Below, one piece after another: positions 24,450 to 34,061 of a stretch of DNA of 64,000 bases. A model generated the notes under the pieces. That model made no database searches and had not been told where the DNA came from. It saw only the letters and a program-made list of their open reading frames with translations. How positions within the stretch are numbered: position 1 is the stretch's first letter; each line of letters opens with the position of its first letter. Both the position numbers and the translations under genes were made by a program. This DNA is from Hyphomicrobium sp. (GTDB lineage Bacteria; Pseudomonadota; Alphaproteobacteria; Rhizobiales; Hyphomicrobiaceae): assembly GCA_019751875.1 (NCBI GenBank), contig JAIEMV010000019.1, positions 28,893 through 92,892 of the forward strand. The letters run 5' to 3'.

Positions 24450-26363
24450 TTACTTGCCGGCCATGGCCGCAACATGTTGTGACAGATGCAGTATCTTGAA
24501 AAGTTGGTGCAGTTCAAACTGAGATAACGTCGCGTCGGTTCTGACAGCTTCAAGCCGCGTCCGGATGCGGTCAGTGTCGACAAAGCATGATGCCGTTGCC
24601 AATTCGTTTTCCGTTATCAAGGTCCTCAATGGACGTGCTGCCGCGATCACCGTCTCTGTGAATTGCGGCCCAAGCTGCGTGCGCCGGTCCTTCCATAGAA
24701 CCGATGCCGGGATCTCATCCTTCATCGCCCGGCGGAGAATCGCTTTCTTCCAAGTGTTTCGAGTCACCGCATCCGGCGGGAGGGCGGTGCAGTACGAAAT
24801 CACGTCTAGATCTAGAAACGGATCGCGGGGCTCGATCTGCAGCCGGCTCGCCTCCCGTTCGTAACGCTCCCTGGCGACGACGATGATGGAAGACAGGAAG
24901 GACGATCCGCGATACGCAGGAGATCCTGGGCGGAACGGTTGCCGCTCCTGGAGAAAATGCTGCCTGAAGCGCTCCGGCAAGTTAACGCGCTGCGCGAATT
25001 CGGGATTGATGAAACTTTCATCGGCGCGTTCCGCTCCATCGATGCGTTGCAATGCAGACTTCAGGCGGACATTTCTCACGATGTCGGGGGCGAGCGCCAT
25101 GCGGAGCGATCGCAAGAACACGGCACGGCCGCCCTCCGGTCTCGGCCGTCCCATGATCTCGCGGGATTCCCGGTAAGCCGAAAAAAGTCTTCCGCTGCGG
25201 ATGAGATACGGCACCAATCCGCCATCCGACAGCACATTGTCTCCACCTACGCCATCCAGTATCGCCCGCATGCCTGCGCGATGGGCGAGCAGGTAAACGG
25301 ATCGAATGAGCGTCATGTGGCTATCGAACAGTGTCGGCGGATTGAGCGTCAGTTTGACCATGTCGTCTTTGAAATCGCCGAGCGCCGAGTAGTCAATGAA
25401 GTGCGGATCTAGCCCGTCCATTTTTGCCGAGTGATAGATTGCACGCGTCTCTCCACACGTCGTGGGATCGGGCCCGACCGCAGAAAAGGTCGGGTGGGGC
25501 CCCGTACCGGCTTCTTCGCGTAAGCGCCGCGCGAAGGCTGTGACGGTGGACGAATCCACACCCCCACTCAGCATTGACCCCGTCGTCTTCGCACCCCGGA
25601 GGCGCCGACGAACAGCCTCCTTCATGACGCACCGAAACCCCTCCTCATAGTCGGCGTCGGACTTCAACTTGAGAACCGGGCGCGCGGCGAACGCCCAGTA
25701 GCGATCGACGCGAGGCCGCCCAGATTTGAATCCCAAGCTATGTGCTGGTGCCAAGCGAAGCACATTCATCCAGAACGTGCTCGTGAGATCATAGCCCTCC
25801 AGCACACCCACGATCGCATCGGCGACGCGAGATTCGTTGACCCGTCGCGGAACGGTGGACAGACTGACGATCGCTTCTGGATCGGAGGCAAAGCAGAAGC
25901 CCCAGTCGGACGCGAAATAGTGAAATGGCCGCATGCCGATGCGATCGCGAGCGCAGAAAACCTCGCGTTGCGGGCGGTCGTAAATGGCGAGCGCGAAGTC
26001 GCCGTCGAGGTGCGAGAGGAACGACTTCCCCCACCTTTCATAAGCGCGCAGGACAAGTTCGCTGTCCGCGCGGCTGCGCAGGTGCGCGCCCGACCGCAGC
26101 AGTTCAGCGCGTAGTTCCGACGCGTTCCACAATGTTCCGTCAAGAACGACTAGAACGCTGCCGTCATCATTCGCCAGTGGCTGCGCTTCGTCTTCGGCCT
26201 CTTCCGTTGTGCGCAGCAGACAATGCCCCAGTGCCACGTGCTCGTCGCGCCAGTGCCTTATGGCGTCCGGTCCGCGGTGGCGCATGGCAGCCGTCATCCG
26301 CGTGATCTCGTTGAGACCGCGCGGATCCCTGTCAAGCCGGACGATGCCGCAGATGCCGCTCAT
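24450..26363 (-). CDS. lasso cyclase (asparagine-synthetase-like)
   Basis: 637 aa, with GAGG 7 nt before the ATG. The N-terminal glutaminase-like domain (HRGPDAIRHW, RDRIGMRPFHYF) begins MSGICG and lacks the Cys at position 2 needed for glutamine hydrolysis, as in lasso cyclases. The C-terminal synthetase domain has the ATP pyrophosphatase loop SGGVDSSTVTAFA (about residue 275) and LDGVGGDNVLSDGG. It would adenylate the side chain of core Glu8 and close the macrolactam with Ala1. A general asparagine synthetase is unlikely because of the lost Cys2 and the neighbouring precursor, RRE and B2 genes. Confidence 0.88.
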   Translation of the reverse strand: MSGICGIVRLDRDPRGLNEITRMTAAMRHRGPDAIRHWRDEHVALGHCLLRTTEEAEDEAQPLANDDGSVLVVLDGTLWNASELRAELLRSGAHLRSRADSELVLRAYERWGKSFLSHLDGDFALAIYDRPQREVFCARDRIGMRPFHYFASDWGFCFASDPEAIVSLSTVPRRVNESRVADAIVGVLEGYDLTSTFWMNVLRLAPAHSLGFKSGRPRVDRYWAFAARPVLKLKSDADYEEGFRCVMKEAVRRRLRGAKTTGSMLSGGVDSSTVTAFARRLREEAGTGPHPTFSAVGPDPTTCGETRAIYHSAKMDGLDPHFIDYSALGDFKDDMVKLTLNPPTLFDSHMTLIRSVYLLAHRAGMRAILDGVGGDNVLSDGGLVPYLIRSGRLFSAYRESREIMGRPRPEGGRAVFLRSLRMALAPDIVRNVRLKSALQRIDGAERADESFINPEFAQRVNLPERFRQHFLQERQPFRPGSPAYRGSSFLSSIIVVARERYEREASRLQIEPRDPFLDLDVISYCTALPPDAVTRNTWKKAILRRAMKDEIPASVLWKDRRTQLGPQFTETVIAAARPLRTLITENELATASCFVDTDRIRTRLEAVRTDATLSQFELHQLFKILHLSQHVAAMAGK

Positions 26364-26480
26364 ATAAGAGCCTCACTCAAACCGCTATGCGGTCGTGAAA
26401 GGCACGTCTTTCAGCGAACCTAATCATCCGGTCCGACGGCGCCCGATCTACTTCTAGACAGCGCGTAAGCGGGACGCATC

Positions 26481-27734
26481 TCATGCGCCGGCTCTCGACA
26501 TCGCGACGCGCTTGAGGAAGCCCTCTGCCCACCGCCGCACATGCAGCCACGGCACCCAACCACAGCGCGCGGCCGCATACTTGGAGCGCATGTAATCGCC
26601 GGGCGGGAGGATGACATCCGATAAGTGACGAGCAGCGCGTCCAATGCCCCATCCGAATACTTCGGCGAACTCCCGCTGCAGCGGCGACTTTTGCAAATAG
26701 CGGTCGGCCAAGCCCCAATGGACAGTCGCGCCTGACAACTGATCTGGCAGCGGAGTTTCAAACCTAGCGTGCGCGAGCCGTAAGGATTGAACGAGCGTCG
26801 CTTCCACTCCCTTTGAACGCGCCAAAGAAAAGGCTCGGTCCCAGTCTTCTCTGGTCAAGGTCTGCGACAGCAGATGAATATCGTACAGCCAGCACAGCCT
26901 CTCGCCGGAATGTACGCTGCCTGTGCTGACGGTATGTCGATCGAATTGGTGGACAGCCCGGTGAAAGGCCGCAATGATGAGGCTATTCACGTTATCCGTA
27001 ACAGCCAGATTGCCAAGGAGCGGCAAGCCGTGCGCCGTGGCGTGCAGTTCTTCGTAGCTGAAGAGATCGCCCAGCGCGCGCGCATTGTTGATGCGCCAAT
27101 GCAGGTCGATCGCATGAACATCGCCCTCACGCCCGCGCCAGAGCCAAACTTCCTGTGCATGCACACTGTCGCCCGGAAGACTGTTCTGCCGATGGAGACC
27201 AACGGATTGAAAAGCCGATCGTGTGGCGGCAAGCGCTCGTAGCGGAACGATGAGATCAGTATCGCCGCGGCTGCGATGATGCGGCTGCTGGTACAGCCCG
27301 TAGGCCAGGGCGGTGCCCTTGAAGCAGACGGGCAAGACGCCGCGATCCCGCAAGGCAGCCATCACATGGCTTAGCAGCGTCCGATGCCGCAATTCCCACA
27401 TGGCCCGCGCGATGGCCTCCTGCCGGAACCGCGTGGCAAAGGGAGCGGTGAACTCACCCGTCGCCTTCACGCGTTCGTAGACAAGTGAAGCGACGCCATG
27501 AAGGCATGCCCGCTCGAAAAAGTTATCGGAGCAGTTGACCGAGGTCGCAGGTATGCGATCGAGAACAACGTCGGCAAGCAACGAGTCGATTTGCTCGTCG
27601 GTGTTCACGGCGCGAGGCAGCGTCGGCACGGCCACGGGTAACGTTCTGTTCCCAGCAACCGAAATGCTCGCTCGTGATAAGTGCGCGCTCGTTCGAACTG
27701 CTTGTTGCATCGCGCCTTGGCTATCGTGGCACAA
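26481..27734 (-). CDS. nucleotidyltransferase family protein of the lasso cluster
   Basis: 417 aa (start may be ATG 27710 instead). The NTP_transf_5-type core is visible: CFKGTALAYGLYQQPHHR then SRGDTDLIV (about residues 138-165), and HAIDLHWRI (about 206-214), the usual Lys/Asp pattern of this group. Proteins of this family occur beside kinases in lasso clusters (paeninodin and pseudomycoidin types) and are thought to modify the phosphate installed by the kinase, with sugar attachment reported in one system. It is the first gene of the cluster, 117 nt before the cyclase. The exact reaction here is inference. Confidence 0.78.
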   Translation of the reverse strand: MCHDSQGAMQQAVRTSAHLSRASISVAGNRTLPVAVPTLPRAVNTDEQIDSLLADVVLDRIPATSVNCSDNFFERACLHGVASLVYERVKATGEFTAPFATRFRQEAIARAMWELRHRTLLSHVMAALRDRGVLPVCFKGTALAYGLYQQPHHRSRGDTDLIVPLRALAATRSAFQSVGLHRQNSLPGDSVHAQEVWLWRGREGDVHAIDLHWRINNARALGDLFSYEELHATAHGLPLLGNLAVTDNVNSLIIAAFHRAVHQFDRHTVSTGSVHSGERLCWLYDIHLLSQTLTREDWDRAFSLARSKGVEATLVQSLRLAHARFETPLPDQLSGATVHWGLADRYLQKSPLQREFAEVFGWGIGRAARHLSDVILPPGDYMRSKYAAARCGWVPWLHVRRWAEGFLKRVAMSRAGA

Positions 27735-27925
27735 GTTGGGTTGCCCTAGGGTCCCGACACTGCTCGCAGGCAGGGTCGATTAATCCGACCCCCGCCCGAT
27801 TCACGCCTACAGGTCGGCGTTCCGACTAAAGGAAGCCAATTGAGTCGCAGCAAGCGACCTGCTCTTGATCTCCACAAAAAGTCCAAGGCGCTTAAGTTGC
27901 TGAAGCATGTGGCTTCGGCGCGTGA

Positions 27926-28945
27926 TCAGACGCCGTAGTAACGCCGATACCAGTCGACGAATTTGGAAACACCCTCGGTTACAGGCGTCGACGGGCGATA
28001 TCCGACAGCTTCTTCGAGTGCGCTCATGTCGGCAAAGGTATCAGGAATGTCACCGGGCTGTAGAGGCACACGTTCGCGAATGGCTGTTTTGCCTGTAGCG
28101 GCTTCGATTGCGGTGATGTAGTCATCCAGTGCTACCGGCCGACCATTGCCGATATTGAAAATGCGGAATGGCGCGGCAGAACGTGACGGATCGGGTGCCG
28201 CGCTGTTCCAGTGCAGGTCAGGTTCAGCGATCTGATCCGAAGCACGGATAATGCCCTCGACGATGTCATCGATGTACGTGAAGTCGCGCGTGTGCATGCC
28301 GTTATTGAAAAGCCGGATCGGTTCGCCGGCGAGAATGGCTTTTGTGAATAAGAAGAGCGCCATGTCCGGTCGGCCCCAGGGACCATACACGGTGAAAAAT
28401 CGCAGGCCCGTTGTGGGCAACTTGAACAGATGGCTATAGGAATGCGCCATGAGTTCATTGGCGCGTTTTGTGGCGGCATAGAATTGAAGGGGATGATCGA
28501 CGCCGTCTTTTTCGCTGAATGGCATTTTCGAATTGCCACCATAGACGCTCGACGTTGACGCATACGTCAGATGCGGCACTCTCCCATGACGACACGCTTC
28601 CAAGATGTTGGTGAAGCCGACCAGATTAGACTGGACGTAAGACATTGGATTTTCCAACGAGTAGCGCACGCCTGCCTGTGCGGCGAGGTGAATCACTCTA
28701 TCGAACCGATGCGCTGAGAATAGTCGAGATACAGCCTGTTCGTCGGCGAGATCGCCACGCACAAATGTCCAAGCATTGTGAGCAAGCCGGGTGAGTTCGG
28801 TGAGGCGGGCTTCTTTGAGTGTGGGGTCGTAGTAGTCGTTGACGTTGTCGAAGCCCACCACCACGTCGCCGCGCTCCATCAGCGCCTTCGCCGTGTGAAA
28901 TCCAATGAAGCCTGCGGCACCAGTCACAAGTATTTTCATGAACAA
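27926..28945 (-). CDS. UDP-glucuronate 4-epimerase (GalE-like SDR)
   Basis: 339 aa; the start may be the third residue (also Met). Extended SDR fold: NAD motif [16 protein letters not shown], catalytic Tyr/Lys in [10 protein letters not shown] (YxxxK, about residue 150), and typical sugar-nucleotide epimerase stretches [11 protein letters not shown] and [18 protein letters not shown]. The last of these is characteristic of the LpsL/Cap1J UDP-glucuronate 4-epimerases rather than of GalE. It converts UDP-GlcA (from Ugd) to UDP-GalA for the EPS. It is divergent from the GT4 gene at 29044. Confidence 0.9.
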   Translation of the reverse strand: MFMKILVTGAAGFIGFHTAKALMERGDVVVGFDNVNDYYDPTLKEARLTELTRLAHNAWTFVRGDLADEQAVSRLFSAHRFDRVIHLAAQAGVRYSLENPMSYVQSNLVGFTNILEACRHGRVPHLTYASTSSVYGGNSKMPFSEKDGVDHPLQFYAATKRANELMAHSYSHLFKLPTTGLRFFTVYGPWGRPDMALFLFTKAILAGEPIRLFNNGMHTRDFTYIDDIVEGIIRASDQIAEPDLHWNSAAPDPSRSAAPFRIFNIGNGRPVALDDYITAIEAATGKTAIRERVPLQPGDIPDTFADMSALEEAVGYRPSTPVTEGVSKFVDWYRRYYGV

Positions 28946-29043
28946 CCCTGCTGCGTGTTATCGGCGGGTGGGCAACATCGGTGTTAGCCGCAGCCATAGA
29001 CCTCAGTTATCATGCGAGCCACACCCCTCTCAGGCGGATAACC

Positions 29044-30282
29044 GTGGCCTATATCTTCATCAATCGTTTTTTTTATCCGGACCATTCTGCGACGAGTCAA
29101 CTCCTGACGGATTTGGCCGTCGCCCTCGCTCAATCCGGTGAAATGGTGACCGTTATCTGCTCCCGGCAAAGCTACGACGATCCACAGGTGAAGCTTACTC
29201 CGAGTGACCGGCATCAAAGAGTGGAGATTGTCCGCCTCTGGACCACCCGCTTTGGCCGCACCAATCTCGCAGGGCGCGCTGTCGACTACTTGACCTTTTA
29301 CCTGTCGGCCGCATGGCGACTCATGGTTCTAACAGGGAAGAACGATGTCGTGGTGGCGAAGACCGATCCGCCGATGCTGTCGGTTCTGGCGGGCCCGATC
29401 GCGCGCTTGCGGGGCGCCAAGCTCGTCAACTGGCTCCAGGACCTGTTCCCCGAGGTCGCCATGGCCGTCGGGCCGGGAAAAGATGGCGCGATGGGACCGG
29501 TCTACCGCTTCTTGAAAGTTCTGCGCGACAGGTCACTTCGGGCAGCCGACATGAATGTCGTCCTCGGTGAGCGCATGGCCGCGCGCGTCTTGTCTCTTGG
29601 CGTGGCACAGGAAAAAGTCCGCGTGATCTCGAATTGGGCCGATGCTCGCGTTTTGAAGCCTGTGTCGCATGAGGACAACGATCTTCGTCGCGCGTGGGGG
29701 CTCGATGGCCAGTTCGTCGTTGGATACTCCGGCAATCTCGGACGCGCACACGAGTACGAGACGCTGATCGACGCCATCGAATTCCTGGAAAAGAACCCAC
29801 CACCAGGTCCAACGATCGTCTGGCTCTGTATCGGCGGTGGTGCGCTCTATGATGAGTTCGCCCGTCAAGCGGCGCGGAAACATCTCAGATCCGTCGTGTT
29901 TAAGCCCTACCAATCGCGGGAGATACTATCGCAGAGCCTGAGCGCTGCCGATGTGCATCTGGTCTCGCTTCGCCGCGAACTGGAAGGGCTTATCGTACCC
30001 AGCAAATTTTTTGGGATTGCTGCGGTCGGGCGCCCCACCATCTTCATCGGAGATGCGGACGGGGAAATCGCCCGCATTATCGCCCACCATGACTGCGGAG
30101 TGACTGTCGCGCCGGGCGACGGAGCGGCGCTTGCCGGTGCGGTACACGAATTTGCCGAGCACCCTGACCGCACGGCCCATTTAGGTAAGAACGCCCGCGT
30201 GGCTTTCGAAGGCACGTTCCAGCAATCGATTGCCATCAAGCAGTGGCAGCATCTCCTGACATCGATCGCTTCGCGCGCATGA
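29044..30282 (+). CDS. glycosyltransferase family 4 (WbuB-like)
   Basis: 412 aa from GTG 29044, chosen because AGGCGG sits 6 nt upstream and the family start (VAYIFINRFFYPDHSATSQ) follows directly; an upstream ATG at 28981 adds 21 atypical residues. GT-B fold: N-terminal acceptor domain, DPPMLSVLAGPIARLRGAKL, then the donor site stretch GYSGNLGRAHEYETLIDA and the GT4 E-x7-E region (RRELEGLIVPSKFFGIAAVG). It likely adds a nucleotide-sugar-derived residue to a lipid-linked intermediate. It is the only GT on the + strand. Confidence 0.88.
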   Translation: MAYIFINRFFYPDHSATSQLLTDLAVALAQSGEMVTVICSRQSYDDPQVKLTPSDRHQRVEIVRLWTTRFGRTNLAGRAVDYLTFYLSAAWRLMVLTGKNDVVVAKTDPPMLSVLAGPIARLRGAKLVNWLQDLFPEVAMAVGPGKDGAMGPVYRFLKVLRDRSLRAADMNVVLGERMAARVLSLGVAQEKVRVISNWADARVLKPVSHEDNDLRRAWGLDGQFVVGYSGNLGRAHEYETLIDAIEFLEKNPPPGPTIVWLCIGGGALYDEFARQAARKHLRSVVFKPYQSREILSQSLSAADVHLVSLRRELEGLIVPSKFFGIAAVGRPTIFIGDADGEIARIIAHHDCGVTVAPGDGAALAGAVHEFAEHPDRTAHLGKNARVAFEGTFQQSIAIKQWQHLLTSIASRA

Positions 30283-30429
30283 TCTGGGTTGCGAAGGCTC
30301 TGAATGACTGCGTCGTGTTGTGATCCAACAATTAAGAGAAAATTCTCTCAGGACGCGGCGGAGATTGGCTAAGAATTCGTGAATTTTTCTTTTTGCTAAT
30401 CATGCCGGTCAACCCTTCCGAAATGCAAA

Positions 30430-33400
30430 ATGAGTACCTTTCACACATCGAAGCGGATCGTGTGGGAGCGAACTGTGACGCCGATTGTCGGAACTGACTT
30501 GAATGACGTCATCGTGGGGACGGCGAATGCCGATCACATCGAGGGCGGTGCCGGCAACGACCGGATCAATGGTGGCGCTGGAGATGACAACATCTTCGGC
30601 GGAGCCGGTTTTGACACTCTGACAGGTGACGCTGGAAACGACCGCATCTTCGGCGAAGACGGCAATGACGGCGTCTTCGGCGGTGGCGGCGATGACTTCA
30701 TCGATGGCGGTGCCGGCAACGACGTCCTGTACGGGGATGGCGGCAATGACCACATCGTCGGCGGTGCTGGTCAAGACAAGCTGTACGGGGGAGCGGGCAA
30801 CGATCGCCTCGATGGTGGTCTTGACGATGATCTCCTGTATGGCGATGCCGGAGACGACGTGTTCGTCTATCGACCTGGCGACGGGAACGATACGTTCGTC
30901 GGTGGAACTGGAAACGATCGCCTGGAGCTTCAGTTGACGGGTGCCCAAGTCACCGAAGGGCTGCGTGCGGATCTTGGCGCCTACGCTGCCTGGTCCGCCG
31001 CACAGATGGCGCAGGCCGGCTCGTTGACGAATCTGGTCACTCAAACGACCGGCGAGGCCTTCACGTTCATTTCCCTCGGCATCACGGTTTCGGCGGTCGA
31101 AGGACTGACCGTTCTCGTCGACGGCGTGGAGGTCTCTCTCCAGTCGTTGATCCATCGTCCGCCGACCGACGTGGTCCTGTCCGCAACGACCGTCGATGAA
31201 GGTGCTGAACCAGGAACTGTAATTGCCACGCTTTCGGGGTCTGACCCGGACGCCGGGCAATCGGCCACTTTAAGCTTCTCGCTGGCTGAACCTTCCGACA
31301 CTTTCGAAATCATTGGCAATGAACTCGTCGTCAAAGAGGGCGCCGTCCTCGACTTTGAAACACACCCGGTCCAGTCCGTCAGCGTGACCGCGACAGACAT
31401 CACGGGTCTGACACGGACACAGACTTTCAATATCACCATCAACAACGTCGACGAATTGGCAGCGGGTGGCGTTTCGATTTCCAGCTACGCAGCCGGAACC
31501 ACCGCGGCACAGCTGACGGCCACCCACTCGATCTCCGAACCCGATGAAATGACAACTGAGCCGGCATTCCAGTGGCAGGTTTCCACCGACGGAGGCAACA
31601 GCTGGACTGATATCGTCGGCGCCACGAACGCGACCTACACACCTGCCGGAGTCGCAGTCGGATCGCTCGTCAGAGTGACGGCAACCTATTCCGATGCCTT
31701 TGGCCAGAAGTCCGTGGCCTCGCCAGAACACTTCTCGGTCGGATCAAGTGGTGCCAACACACTCGCCGTCATGGTCCCGGCGCAGGTGATCCTGGGGCTC
31801 TCTGGAAACGATACGATCGTCGGCTTCTCCAGCGGTCAACGGGTTGATGGTGGCGCGGGAACAGACACGATTCGGATTTCGGGGACATCAGTGGATCTGA
31901 ATGCTGCCTCCGACGCGCAGATCATCAACGTTGAAGCGATTTCGGCATCCGGCGCAGAGGGCTCCGTCGTGCTCGATCTCAGCCGGCAGTCAGAGCGGTT
32001 TTCCATTACGGGCAGCCGCTTCGCCGATGTGATCACGGGAACCGCCAGCAACGATGTCATCAGCGCCGGCTCGGGCGACGACAGAATCATGGGTTTCGTG
32101 GGCGCGGATCGGATCAATGGTGGTGGCGGTCGCGACACGCTGGTGCTGACTGAAACTTCGGCCGCTCTTAACAGCGCCAGCAACAGTCAGCTTGGCAGCG
32201 TCGAGGTCATTTCAGCTCAGAGTGCTGGTGCGGGTGTCACGATCAGCCTCGTCAACCAGACTGAGCGCTTCACGATCACGGGCAGCGGCTTTGCGGATGT
32301 CATTACGGGGGGCCAAGGTAACGATGTGTTCACCGACCTCACCGAGGGCGATATCTTCGACGGCGCAGGCGGCAGAGATACGCTGCAGTTGACCGGATCA
32401 CTGGCTGTGCTCAACACGGCCTCCGACGCTCAGATTGCAAACATCGAAGTGCTCACGTTCGCTGGCTTCACGGAAGGTCTGGTCCTCGACCTCAGCCGTC
32501 AGTCAGACGGCTTTGCGTTCACGGCGACGTCGCTTGCCGATGTGATTACGGGGAGCTCTGGCGCTGACGTCGTTACCGCTGGTTCCGGCGATGATCGCAT
32601 CATCGGTTTTGTGGGTGCAGACCGCATCAATGGTAGCAGCGGCCGGGATACGCTTGAACTCGTCGCGACCTCCGCCGATCTCAACAGCGCAGCCAACGAT
32701 CAGCTCGTCAGCGTCGAGGTGGTGACCGCTGAAACCGCCAGTTCAAGCGTGGCGATCAGCCTCGCAAACCAGACCGAAGGCTTCACAATCACCGGCAGTG
32801 CGTTCGCCGACAGCATCACGGGCGGTCAGGGCAACGATGTCTTCACTGATTTCACCGAGGGCGATGTCCTCGATGGATCTGGAGGTACCGACACCCTCCG
32901 GCTCATGGGGTCGATAGCGGCCCTCAACGTCGCGAGCGACGACCAGGTCGTCAACATCGAGGCTGTCACGTTCTCGGGGCTGACTGAAGGTGTGGCCCTG
33001 GATCTCAGCCGTCAGTCTGACGGCTTTGCGATCACGGCAACCGGGTTTGCTGATGTCATCGTGGGCAGCTCGGGTGACGACGTGATCTCTGCCGGTGCGG
33101 GCGATGACCGCATCATCGGCTTTGTGGGAATGGATGTTATCAATGGTGGCAGCGGGCGGGACACGCTCGAACTCGTCGTGACGTCCGCCGACCTCAACAG
33201 CGCCGCCAACGATCAACTCGTCAGCGTTGAGGTGGTGACCGCAGAAAACGCCGGTTCAGCGGTGACGATCAGCCTCGCAAACCAGACCGAAGGCTTTACG
33301 ATCGTGGGCAGTGCCTTCTCGGACAGCCTCCGGGGCGGAGCGGGGCGCGACACGATTTCAGCTGGAGACGGCGACGATGTCGTCGTGGGCTTCACGTCGG

Positions 33401-34056
33401 GCGACGTCGTGAATGGAGGAGCCGGGCGCGATACACTCGTGGTGCTCGAGACGTCGACTGGCCTCAACACTGCTTCGAACACGCAGCTTGTTAACGTCGA
33501 GGTCGTGTCGGCCGCCAACGCTGCGGCGGGCGTCTCAATCGATCTCAGCAGGCAGAGCGACGGGTTTGAGGTGGCCGGTAGCGACTGGTCCGATGTGCTG
33601 ATCGGAAGCTCCGGCAACGACCACGTTTCCGGCGGCGCGGGCAACGATACGATCAGGGGTGGTGCCGGCGCAGACATTCTCTTTGGCGGCGAGGATGCGG
33701 ACGTCTTCGTGTTTGCACGGCTGACGGACTCAGGCACGTCGGCGAGTACGCGCGATGTCATCATGGACTTTGTCGGCGCGCAGCAGAGCCCGGATCAACA
33801 CGATATCATCGATTTGTCGGCCATTGATGCCGTTCAAGGTGGGACTGATCAGGCCTTCAACTTCAATCCGGTCGTCTGGGATGGCGTGGGCCAGCAGTTT
33901 ACGGGCGCCGGTCAGCTCCGCTATCAATTCGTGACCGACGAGGACGGCGTTGCCAAGACGATCGTGTCCGGCAACGTGAACTCCAACCTGGCCGCAGATT
34001 TCCAAGTGGCCTTGCTTGGTCATATCACTTTGACAGCGAGCGACTTCATTCTCTGA
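30430..34056 (+). CDS. large RTX protein with cadherin-like and beta-repeat domains
   Basis: 1208 aa. Layout: short N-terminus, an RTX array of GGxGxDxxx nonapeptides (residues about 30-150, for example GGAGFDTLTGDAGNDRIFG), a linker, a cadherin-like domain (about 245-340: TVDEGAEPGTVIATLSGSDP, TDITGLTRTQTFNITINN), a second Ig-like module, then six related units of about 85 residues with LDLSRQSDGF or SLANQTEGF and GDDRIIGFVG. Near the end there is another RTX block (HVSGGAGNDTIRGGAGADIL) and a type I secretion C-terminus. No Sec signal. It is likely a surface adhesin or EPS-matrix protein. No type I exporter is in the window. Confidence 0.88.
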   Translation: MSTFHTSKRIVWERTVTPIVGTDLNDVIVGTANADHIEGGAGNDRINGGAGDDNIFGGAGFDTLTGDAGNDRIFGEDGNDGVFGGGGDDFIDGGAGNDVLYGDGGNDHIVGGAGQDKLYGGAGNDRLDGGLDDDLLYGDAGDDVFVYRPGDGNDTFVGGTGNDRLELQLTGAQVTEGLRADLGAYAAWSAAQMAQAGSLTNLVTQTTGEAFTFISLGITVSAVEGLTVLVDGVEVSLQSLIHRPPTDVVLSATTVDEGAEPGTVIATLSGSDPDAGQSATLSFSLAEPSDTFEIIGNELVVKEGAVLDFETHPVQSVSVTATDITGLTRTQTFNITINNVDELAAGGVSISSYAAGTTAAQLTATHSISEPDEMTTEPAFQWQVSTDGGNSWTDIVGATNATYTPAGVAVGSLVRVTATYSDAFGQKSVASPEHFSVGSSGANTLAVMVPAQVILGLSGNDTIVGFSSGQRVDGGAGTDTIRISGTSVDLNAASDAQIINVEAISASGAEGSVVLDLSRQSERFSITGSRFADVITGTASNDVISAGSGDDRIMGFVGADRINGGGGRDTLVLTETSAALNSASNSQLGSVEVISAQSAGAGVTISLVNQTERFTITGSGFADVITGGQGNDVFTDLTEGDIFDGAGGRDTLQLTGSLAVLNTASDAQIANIEVLTFAGFTEGLVLDLSRQSDGFAFTATSLADVITGSSGADVVTAGSGDDRIIGFVGADRINGSSGRDTLELVATSADLNSAANDQLVSVEVVTAETASSSVAISLANQTEGFTITGSAFADSITGGQGNDVFTDFTEGDVLDGSGGTDTLRLMGSIAALNVASDDQVVNIEAVTFSGLTEGVALDLSRQSDGFAITATGFADVIVGSSGDDVISAGAGDDRIIGFVGMDVINGGSGRDTLELVVTSADLNSAANDQLVSVEVVTAENAGSAVTISLANQTEGFTIVGSAFSDSLRGGAGRDTISAGDGDDVVVGFTSGDVVNGGAGRDTLVVLETSTGLNTASNTQLVNVEVVSAANAAAGVSIDLSRQSDGFEVAGSDWSDVLIGSSGNDHVSGGAGNDTIRGGAGADILFGGEDADVFVFARLTDSGTSASTRDVIMDFVGAQQSPDQHDIIDLSAIDAVQGGTDQAFNFNPVVWDGVGQQFTGAGQLRYQFVTDEDGVAKTIVSGNVNSNLAADFQVALLGHITLTASDFIL
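31850..33600 (+). repeat. tandem repeats inside the second RTX gene, with a recent 512-bp duplication
   Basis: Six units of about 255 bp alternate in two subtypes. The pair starting near 32490 is copied with an offset of 510-512 bp near 33000: LSRQSDGF at 32490/33000 and NQTEGFTI at 32767/33279 match closely in bases. The higher identity of this pair suggests a recent two-unit duplication. Confidence 0.8.
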
Positions 34057-34061
34057 CATCG

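Noticed and set aside
24450..26363. Annotation as ordinary asparagine synthetase
   Set aside because: Cys2 is missing and the gene is next to precursor, RRE and B2 genes; lasso cyclase explains all of it.
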